A DNA stretch of 13,670 nucleotides from positions 1-13,670 of the forward strand of contig CALZMK010000010.1 of assembly GCA_945788545.1 (NCBI GenBank), read 5' to 3'. The notes under the pieces are model-generated. The model saw only the letters and a program-made list of their open reading frames with translations, made no database searches and was not told the origin of the DNA. Origin of the DNA: an uncultured Prevotella sp. (GTDB taxonomy: Bacteria > Bacteroidota > Bacteroidia > Bacteroidales > Bacteroidaceae). The position numbers and the translations under genes were made by a program. Below are positions 7,574-13,670 of the stretch, in pieces. The first letter of the stretch is position 1. Every line of letters begins with the position of its first letter.

Positions 7574-10500
7574 TTAGAACTTACTCGGTGAGACACCGAA
7601 TTGTTTTTTGAAAACAGTACTGAAATGCTTACTGTTGGTAAAGCCGCAGATGGCACAAACATCGAGAATTTGCTTTCCCTCATGCAGCAATTTGGCGGCA
7701 CGATGCAGTCGAATGTTCCTGATGAAATCCTGCGGAGTCTGTGCCGTGAGAGTCTTTATCTTGCCATAGAAGAGTGTGCGGCTCATTGCCATCTCGCGAC
7801 AAAGATTGTCGATGCCAAAGTCGGTGTCTCCCATGTTTTTCATGACAATTGCCGTGGCTTTGTCTATGAAGTCATTGTCTTCGTTGTTGTCTGTAACAGT
7901 GTTGTCTTGTTGTGTCTCGCTTTCTGCTACGATATTATTCACACGGTGCTTATAGTATTCACTCATCCTGCGTCGGTTGGCGAGTGTGGTCTCGATCTTG
8001 GTCTTGAGAATCTCGGCGTCGAATGGTTTGGTGATATAGTCGTCAGCACCTGTTTCAAGACCTTCAATAATAAAGTCCTTACTTGCCTTTGCCGTCAGCA
8101 ATATCACAGGCATCCATGAGGTGTGGTGGTTTTCCTTTATCCTACGGCATAGTTCGTCGCCCTGCATCTCGGGCATCATGACATCCGATATAACAATGTC
8201 GCACTCGTTGTCTTGTAGGTATTCGAGCGCTTTTTTGCCGTTTTCAACGGTGACAACCTTATAATTATCCGAAAATGTCATTTGGAAATATGAGCGTAGG
8301 TCGGCATTGTCATCCACAAAGAGGATGATGTCAGATGAGATGACCTTTTCTTCCTGAACCTCTGTCTTTATCTCGGTCAGTTCCCTTCTCACCAGAGGCA
8401 GAGATATAGTAAATGTAGAACCCTTGCCCTCCTCGCTTTTGAATGTGAGTTCACCATTGTGCAATGATGTTATCCTGCGGGCAAGCATCAATCCTAATCC
8501 TGTTCCGTTATTGTTCGTTTTTACTGCATTCTCCGCTCTGAAGTAGTGATTGAATAATTTCTTTTGGTCGGCTTTGGGAATACCGATACCGTTATCCTTA
8601 ACATCAATCTTTACCTTCCCCCTGTCGATGTAAGCCCTCAGGGTGATACAACCTCCTTCGGGAGTGTATTTTATGGCGTTGGACAGTAGGTTGTCAAACA
8701 GTTTTGCCCCGAGTTTGTAGTCGAGACTAATAATAATGTCACTGGGACATTCTGATATTCCAATTGAGATATGTTTGTCCTTTGCCATCATGCAGAACTT
8801 GTCGATAATGCCTTCGAGAACGGTGATAACCCTCACTTCTACCGGTTTCATCGGGTTATTCACCACGTCGGCCTTTTGGAAATCAAGCAGTTCACTAATC
8901 ATATTTGACAGTTTGTCTCCATTACTCATTGCGATGTTAAGACATTTGCGACTTTTCTCGCTCAGTTGTTTGTCTTCGGCGATGTTCGAAAGTGGTGCAA
9001 GGACAAGACTGAGCGGTGTGCGGATGTCATGAGCCGCATGCACGAAGAAGTCAATCTTCTCGTTGAAATACTTTCTTTCTAATTTGCCGTTATAGTTTTT
9101 TATTGTCAGATACAGAATAACGCATATCGTCGATAGATACACCATCCATGCCCATACAGAGTTCCACCAAGGCTGGCCCACGATGATTTCAATGTTTTTC
9201 TCGTCGAGCACTTTCTTGTTATTCCGGCTTACCGCCTTCACCTTTAGTAGGTATCTACCTGCTGGCAGATTAGTGAATTGCACTGTTGAATTATCCGATG
9301 GTGGGCTCCACGTGTCATTGAATCCCTCAAGGATATATTGGAAGTTGATGTCATTGTGGTATTGGTAGCATATACTCTCAAATGACACGCTGAATGAATT
9401 GTAGGCATAGTTGAGTTTCACCTTTCCCTCTTCGAGTGACTTGTAAAGCGAGGCAATCTTCTCGTCGTCTATTTCCCTTTCTGAGTTTATTGTGATGTTC
9501 GAAAATCTTAGTTTTGCATCATAATCGAGCTTGTTGATAAGTGCGGGCGCAATGCTTATCGCCCCACTGTTACTGCCGAAGATAATTCGCCCGGTTTGTG
9601 TATTCCCCATTGACGCACGATTGTATTCGCGGTTCACCATTTTTATGAAGTTGATGTTAATAACTTCCATTGACTTGGGATATACAATGGCGAGTCCAGT
9701 ATCCGAACCAACAATAATTCTGCCCATTTCATCGAAGCTAAGGGCACTAATGCTATTAGATGGCAAACCATTATTTGTCGTCAGGACATGTCGCTTGCGT
9801 GTTTTTAGATTATAGAGATATATACCCCCGCCATCGGTGGCAAGCCATACCGTCCCGTCCTTGTTGAAGAGAATGGAGCGAATGTAGTTGTTGATGTCCT
9901 TGTTCATACATTCCTCAAAACCGAGGTAATGCGTTGAGGTGTGAGTAATAGGGTCGATAATATAGAATCCGGTGGCGGTGCATACAGCAATCTTACCGTC
10001 AGGAGCATCAGAGATACTCTCGACAGTCATGATGTCATATTTGTGTGTCTTGTTACCATCAATCTGCACCATTGCTCCGTCGAGACATCCTATCCAGATA
10101 TTTCCACGAGGGTCGCGATGAACACTGAAGATATAGTCGGTGTCAAGTATCCCGTTGGAGGTGGAGTATATTTGTTGGCTTCCGCCATCAGGACCGAGAC
10201 GAAATACTCCGTTACCATATGTTCCGGCAAGTATACCGTCGCCGGTATTGAAAAGTGTCAAGACAACCTTCCCAACGAGAGTGTGAGTCCAATGCTTGGT
10301 TATCTGGTTTAGTATGCTGATGCCTCCATCTGTGGCGAAATACAGATTGTGGCCTACTTCCAATACGTCATTCACACCATTGTTCATCAACGACTGGTCA
10401 ACACCCTGCTTGTGTTCAAAGGAAGTCATCACACTGCCGGTGGGATATGCGACGTCAATACCGCCTGTATAGCTTCCTATCCAGATGTTGTCTCGTTTGT

Positions 10501-11449
10501 CGCGCAAGATATCATAAATGCCATTGCCGTGAATGACATTGTCAGTTGTTTCCTCATCATTCCATAGCAGACGAGCGTCATTGCCATTTCTATGGGCTAT
10601 ATATACTCCGTTTCCATCGATTCCCAGCAATATCGTCGTGTCGTTTAGCACCTCTATTGCTCTAATAGGGGTATGGGGCAGAAGGCTTTCCATCTCTGCA
10701 GCCACCCTCTTCCATGTTTTCATGTCGATGATTACAGCTCCCTTGTTGAATGTGCCAAGCCATAAACGATTGTATTGAGAGTCGATAAAAGCAGTCTCGG
10801 TATTTCCATTAAACAAGGTGCGCAGGACTTTCCTTGTATTTCTATCAATAAGCAACGCTCCTGAAGTAGTACATATAATAAGGTGTTGACCGGTAATAAT
10901 CGAACGATTTACATTTAGTTTGCCGAAATAGTGTTTTATGTTTTTCCTATCGTTAGAAACGAGGAAAACGCCCTTGCTCGTAGATGCCCACAGGTTATTC
11001 TCTTTATCGACAACTACATTTTGCAGTATGAGACTACCGCCGTTTTTATTAATTTCATTGAATCTTTTAGTGAAGTGTTGGGCTATCGGGACGAAACGGT
11101 CGAGATATTCGGCATACTTGAATAATTCACCTTTATTGTTGTATGCAAGAATATTATCTTCGTAATCTTTCGTTATCTTGATTACCATTCCTCCCGTGTC
11201 GCTTCTTTTGTTTGCCTCGCCAAGGGTGTAGTTTGTCAAGGTGCGACCGTTATATCTTGCCACTCCATTCTTGATGCCAATCCACATTCCTCCGTATTTG
11301 TCCTCCTCAATCGAATATACTCTTTGACTGCTGAGTCCGTCGGCAATTCCGAGGTGATCATACATAAATGCGCGATGATCAATCTTGCCATTGGCATTAA
11401 TGACAAGACTAATCATCGTGCATATTATGATAAAAAACCTCGATTCCAT
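7574..11449 (-). CDS. Hybrid two-component system sensor-regulator (HTCS)
   Basis: A 1291-residue one-protein sensor that detects an oligosaccharide in the periplasm and activates PUL transcription. Order: signal/anchor (1-20); periplasmic beta-propeller of Reg_prop-type repeats (about 30-640, e.g. NNLWAS, NIWIGS, NIWIGC, TVWLATDGGG); Y_Y_Y domain (about 678-757); transmembrane helix (about 763-783); HisKA with phospho-acceptor H807 in AAHDIRTPL; HATPase with N920/N924, DNGIGI (952-957) and GTGLGL (982-987); receiver (about 1041-1158) with D1046-D1047, phospho-acceptor D1089, T1119 and K1141; AraC-type HTH DNA-binding domain (about 1195-1291). All catalytic residues are present and the length is typical. 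It starts 9 bp after the GH97 stop, so it is co-transcribed with GH97, and it ends in tandem stop codons (TAATAA). The most likely target is the GH5-susC-susD promoter immediately downstream. The ligand is unknown. Confidence 0.96.
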   Translation of the reverse strand: MESRFFIIICTMISLVINANGKIDHRAFMYDHLGIADGLSSQRVYSIEEDKYGGMWIGIKNGVARYNGRTLTNYTLGEANKRSDTGGMVIKITKDYEDNILAYNNKGELFKYAEYLDRFVPIAQHFTKRFNEINKNGGSLILQNVVVDKENNLWASTSKGVFLVSNDRKNIKHYFGKLNVNRSIITGQHLIICTTSGALLIDRNTRKVLRTLFNGNTETAFIDSQYNRLWLGTFNKGAVIIDMKTWKRVAAEMESLLPHTPIRAIEVLNDTTILLGIDGNGVYIAHRNGNDARLLWNDEETTDNVIHGNGIYDILRDKRDNIWIGSYTGGIDVAYPTGSVMTSFEHKQGVDQSLMNNGVNDVLEVGHNLYFATDGGISILNQITKHWTHTLVGKVVLTLFNTGDGILAGTYGNGVFRLGPDGGSQQIYSTSNGILDTDYIFSVHRDPRGNIWIGCLDGAMVQIDGNKTHKYDIMTVESISDAPDGKIAVCTATGFYIIDPITHTSTHYLGFEECMNKDINNYIRSILFNKDGTVWLATDGGGIYLYNLKTRKRHVLTTNNGLPSNSISALSFDEMGRIIVGSDTGLAIVYPKSMEVININFIKMVNREYNRASMGNTQTGRIIFGSNSGAISIAPALINKLDYDAKLRFSNITINSEREIDDEKIASLYKSLEEGKVKLNYAYNSFSVSFESICYQYHNDINFQYILEGFNDTWSPPSDNSTVQFTNLPAGRYLLKVKAVSRNNKKVLDEKNIEIIVGQPWWNSVWAWMVYLSTICVILYLTIKNYNGKLERKYFNEKIDFFVHAAHDIRTPLSLVLAPLSNIAEDKQLSEKSRKCLNIAMSNGDKLSNMISELLDFQKADVVNNPMKPVEVRVITVLEGIIDKFCMMAKDKHISIGISECPSDIIISLDYKLGAKLFDNLLSNAIKYTPEGGCITLRAYIDRGKVKIDVKDNGIGIPKADQKKLFNHYFRAENAVKTNNNGTGLGLMLARRITSLHNGELTFKSEEGKGSTFTISLPLVRRELTEIKTEVQEEKVISSDIILFVDDNADLRSYFQMTFSDNYKVVTVENGKKALEYLQDNECDIVISDVMMPEMQGDELCRRIKENHHTSWMPVILLTAKASKDFIIEGLETGADDYITKPFDAEILKTKIETTLANRRRMSEYYKHRVNNIVAESETQQDNTVTDNNEDNDFIDKATAIVMKNMGDTDFGIDNLCREMAMSRTLFYGKIKTLTAQTPQDFIRNIRLHRAAKLLHEGKQILDVCAICGFTNSKHFSTVFKKQFGVSPSKF

Positions 11450-11458
11450 CGACGTAAT

Positions 11459-13432
11459 TTATTTAATAATTATTCCACCGTTGGGCTGGATAGTAATCTT
11501 TGTCTTGCCTTTGGCGTCAACCTTTATTTTGCCGAGGATAGACTCAGGCCACAGACTCTTCTTAGATGGTTTGTCGTAGTAATAAGCTGCGGTAGTATCG
11601 GCAAACATCGGGATGTTGATGTCGAGCTTTAAGGGTTCCTTGGTGGCATTGAGGCCCACGACATACCATCTGTCACCACTGCGGCGAGCCATGACGATGT
11701 ATTTGCCCGGATAACCGTCGATGAATCGGGTTTCATCCCATGATGTGGGCACCTCGCGCAGGAAGTCGAGTTCCATCTGTGGCAGGTCGGTGAGGTTGTT
11801 CGGTTGTATGGCGATGCACTGCACACTGGTTTGAATGACTATGGCGGCAGCCATCTCGAAGATGTCGGAGGTGTAGCGACGATGGCGACTCTTGTTGTCG
11901 GGCGACATATAGCGGTTCATTATCGTGCCTCCCCAGTCCATCGACGCCACGGCATTGCGGCAGAAGGGGTGCATGGTGAGCTCAAAGCCCTCCTGTATGG
12001 CATGATGCTCGTTGAAGAAGGTGTTCTCGGATGCAAGCACAGCCTCGCTCGCCACGTAGTTGGGATACATCCTTTCCCATCCGCGGGGCAGTGTGCAACC
12101 ATGGAAAATCACCTGAATGCCGAAGTCGTTGGCATCCGTGAGGATGTCCTCGTAGAGTTGCATGGTGTGCTGCTTGTCGCCGGCAAAGAAATCCACCTTG
12201 ATGCCCTTCACACCGATACTCTTCAGCCAAGCCATCTCCTTGCGGCGGGCGAGGGTGGTGTTCATGCACTGCTTGGGAGTCTGCGGAGCGTCGCTCCATG
12301 CGCCGTTGCTGTTATACCATAGCATCAGACTGACGCCCTTGCCCTGGGCATACTTGCTGAGTTCGACAATCTTGTCGCGACCGATCTGCGTGTCCCACCA
12401 GTTATCCACAAGCACGTATTCATATCCCATCGCAGAGGCGAGGTCGATGAACTTCACCTGGTCGGCATAGTTGATGGATGTGTCCTGCCATATCAGCCAA
12501 CTCCATGTGTAGCGTCCCGGGCGATAGTCGATGGAGGGGGCGTATTTCTGCTCGACCACATCTGTAGAGATGGTGGTCTCGACAATAGGACGGAGGTCGC
12601 TGCCCACCGTGATAGTGCGCCAAGGGGTTGCTCCGGGCAGTGCGAGAGCCGCATCCGTAGTGCCGTGCCCGTTGGCTTCGCCCGGCATGGGGAAGGCGAT
12701 GCGATAGCCATTATCGGCAGAATAATCGCTCAGATGACTGCCCACATACTTGCCGTCTACGCCAGTCTCAGAGATGAGAACCCAATAATTCCCCGCTTCT
12801 AATTTCTCATTTCCCACTTTAAACAGGCACGGGAATGTGTACCCCTCGCCATACGCCGACTTGTCGGTGAGCGGAGCGTCGGGTTTGTATTCTTCCTCAT
12901 AACTCGGTTTGGTGCGCATCCATCCCACCATTGGACTTGACTGAGGACATATAAAAGAGGTGGTGCCGTCGGGGAAGGCGAATGACGTTGCCTCTTCCTT
13001 GATAATAATGCTTGCCGTCTCGCCCCATTGGGGCATGGAGTAGCGGAAGGCGATGTTGTTGTCCGACACGCGGAACGTCACTGTTATCTCGCGATTCTGC
13101 TTGTCGGTGTAGGTGGCATTGAGTTCGTTGGCACGATATTCCACGTTGCGCGCCTTGATGTTGCGGATGCTGTAACTGTCGCTCACTTGGCGGGTGGTTG
13201 ATGTCTTGAAGGAGAGTCCACGGGAGAAATCGCCCACATTGGTGATGAGTCCCAAGCGCGACGGTTTGACGGCCTCCTGTCCGTCGTAAGTGACGTCATA
13301 GGTCACTATGCCTCCCTTGTCGTTGAGGTTGACAATGAGTCGTCCGTCGGGCGATGTTACTTTCAGGTTTTCTGCATTGGCGGCAAACACAGACGCCACC
13401 ATCAGCACTGAGGTAATCAGTAGTTTCTTCAT
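11459..13432 (-). CDS. GH97 glycoside hydrolase, probable retaining subgroup (alpha-galactosidase-like)
   Basis: A 657-residue secreted exo-glycosidase. The signal peptide (1-20, FAANA before E21) lacks a lipobox, so it is probably periplasmic. Regions: N-terminal beta-sandwich (about 21-290), catalytic TIM barrel (about 300-560, starting near GRYTWSWLIW) and C-terminal beta domain (about 570-657). GIKVDFF places D414 where characterised retaining GH97 enzymes (alpha-galactosidase type) have their aspartate nucleophile; inverting SusB-type alpha-glucosidases lack it and use glutamates instead. E463 in ASEAV is the best acid/base candidate, and E179-E181 lie where a calcium ligand is expected. 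Activity is therefore more likely alpha-galactosidase, with beta-L-arabinopyranosidase as the known alternative, than starch alpha-glucosidase. It is the first gene of a two-gene unit with the HTCS. The ATG at 13432 fits the signal peptide and sits about 30 bp from the predicted transcription start. Confidence 0.93.
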   Translation of the reverse strand: MKKLLITSVLMVASVFAANAENLKVTSPDGRLIVNLNDKGGIVTYDVTYDGQEAVKPSRLGLITNVGDFSRGLSFKTSTTRQVSDSYSIRNIKARNVEYRANELNATYTDKQNREITVTFRVSDNNIAFRYSMPQWGETASIIIKEEATSFAFPDGTTSFICPQSSPMVGWMRTKPSYEEEYKPDAPLTDKSAYGEGYTFPCLFKVGNEKLEAGNYWVLISETGVDGKYVGSHLSDYSADNGYRIAFPMPGEANGHGTTDAALALPGATPWRTITVGSDLRPIVETTISTDVVEQKYAPSIDYRPGRYTWSWLIWQDTSINYADQVKFIDLASAMGYEYVLVDNWWDTQIGRDKIVELSKYAQGKGVSLMLWYNSNGAWSDAPQTPKQCMNTTLARRKEMAWLKSIGVKGIKVDFFAGDKQHTMQLYEDILTDANDFGIQVIFHGCTLPRGWERMYPNYVASEAVLASENTFFNEHHAIQEGFELTMHPFCRNAVASMDWGGTIMNRYMSPDNKSRHRRYTSDIFEMAAAIVIQTSVQCIAIQPNNLTDLPQMELDFLREVPTSWDETRFIDGYPGKYIVMARRSGDRWYVVGLNATKEPLKLDINIPMFADTTAAYYYDKPSKKSLWPESILGKIKVDAKGKTKITIQPNGGIIIK

Positions 13433-13468
13433 AATCAGATAATAATTAGGTTATATTATTTTTCGGTG

Positions 13469-13499
13469 CAAAGTTAAGGAAAGAAAATGAATTAGCAAA
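13469..13499 (-). promoter_or_regulatory. Promoter of the GH97-HTCS operon
   Basis: The minus strand shows TTTG (13496-13499), a 19-bp spacer and TAACTTTG (13469-13476), an exact match to both elements of the Bacteroidota housekeeping promoter (TTTG, 19-21 bp, TAnnTTTG). Transcription should start near 13462-13466, leaving an A/T-rich leader of about 30 nt before the GH97 ATG. A complete promoter fits steady low-level expression of the sensor without an activator. Confidence 0.8.
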
Positions 13500-13549
13500 T
13501 AATAAATATGCATCTTATCACAAAAAAACTTAATATTCATGCTAAACAT

Positions 13550-13580
13550 ATTGGATTTATAGAAATATGATGTAACTTTG
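13550..13580 (+). promoter_or_regulatory. Promoter of the divergent plus-strand gene (carB?)
   Basis: TAACTTTG (13573-13580) matches the Bacteroidota -7 consensus exactly. A 3-of-4 match to the -33 box (ATTG, 13550-13553) lies 19 bp upstream. Transcription would start near 13584-13590, giving a leader of about 35-40 nt that is A-rich with a CAA-repeat stretch and no Shine-Dalgarno sequence, as is usual in this phylum. Confidence 0.7.
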
Positions 13581-13624
13581 CACGGAATATACGTTAAGAA
13601 ACAACAACAACCAAGAAAAGAAAT

Positions 13625-13670
13625 ATGAAAAAGAAACTGACTAAGGTGCTCGTACTCGGTTCGGGTGCCC
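13625..13670 (+). CDS. carB: Start of a partial gene, probably carbamoyl-phosphate synthase large subunit
   Basis: Only 15 codons are inside the window: MKKKLTKVLVLGSGA. The segment KVLVLGSGA matches the N terminus of Bacteroidota CarB proteins, where the ATP-grasp enzyme begins with this glycine-rich strand and continues as LKIGEAGEF; that continuation is outside the window and cannot be checked. CarB joins ammonia, bicarbonate and ATP for pyrimidine and arginine synthesis. It is divergent from the PUL with its own promoter and is probably a core-genome neighbour marking the edge of the locus. Other dinucleotide-binding proteins can begin similarly, so the name is tentative. Confidence 0.55.
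   Translation, partial: MKKKLTKVLVLGSGA

Noticed and set aside
7601..8119. 172-codon plus-strand open frame opposite the HTCS 3' end
   Set aside because: It is the complement of the receiver and AraC-type domains, which are fully conserved on the minus strand; the protein is low-complexity and cysteine/valine-rich with no family signature.
11804..12322. 172-codon plus-strand open frame opposite GH97
   Set aside because: It is antisense to the GH97 catalytic barrel and has no plausible start region or domain.
11459..13432. Starch locus reading (GH97 as SusB)
   Set aside because: D414 in GIKVDFF points to the retaining subgroup, and the partner enzyme is GH5, not a GH13 amylase; no other starch-system protein is present.
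13532..13552. AATAT/ATATT inverted arms in the GH97-carB gap as an operator
   Set aside because: Arms of five A/T bases are expected by chance in such AT-rich DNA, and no match to the GH5 upstream elements was seen.

Overview
The window is a compact polysaccharide-utilisation locus (PUL) from a Bacteroidota bacterium, most likely Prevotella or a close relative. Phylum-level evidence: a SusC/SusD pair, a hybrid two-component system (HTCS), lipoproteins with a short acidic/serine stretch after the lipobox cysteine, promoters of the TTTG/TAnnTTTG type, and A-rich leaders without Shine-Dalgarno sequences. The genus is an inference from overall sequence character, not proven.

Layout, read leftward on the minus strand. 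(1) 13432-7574: a GH97 glycosidase followed 9 bp later by a full-length HTCS, transcribed from a complete Bacteroidota promoter at 13469-13499. (2) 7573-7443: a short regulatory gap with a -7 box but no -33 box, plus palindromic and inverted-repeat elements that could be HTCS operators. (3) 7442-339: GH5 endoglycanase, SusC, SusD and a surface glycan-binding-type lipoprotein, separated by only 13-26 bp and closed by a strong hairpin at 250-281. (4) 1-338: non-coding, with an 8-bp tandem repeat and small hairpins. (5) 13625-13670: the first 15 codons of a divergent plus-strand gene, probably carB, with its own promoter.

Working model (inference from family knowledge). The lipoprotein and SusD capture a glycan at the surface and SusC imports fragments with TonB energy. 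GH5 cuts a beta-linked backbone and GH97 removes alpha-galactosyl or beta-L-arabinopyranosyl-like side residues. The HTCS senses an oligosaccharide product in the periplasm and activates the GH5-susC-susD operon. The enzyme pair suggests a galactosyl-decorated beta-mannan, glucomannan or beta-glucan, but the substrate cannot be fixed from sequence alone.

No mobile element, CRISPR array, tRNA or rRNA was recognised. I see a small, well-formed PUL with some unusual details rather than a wholly new type of system.
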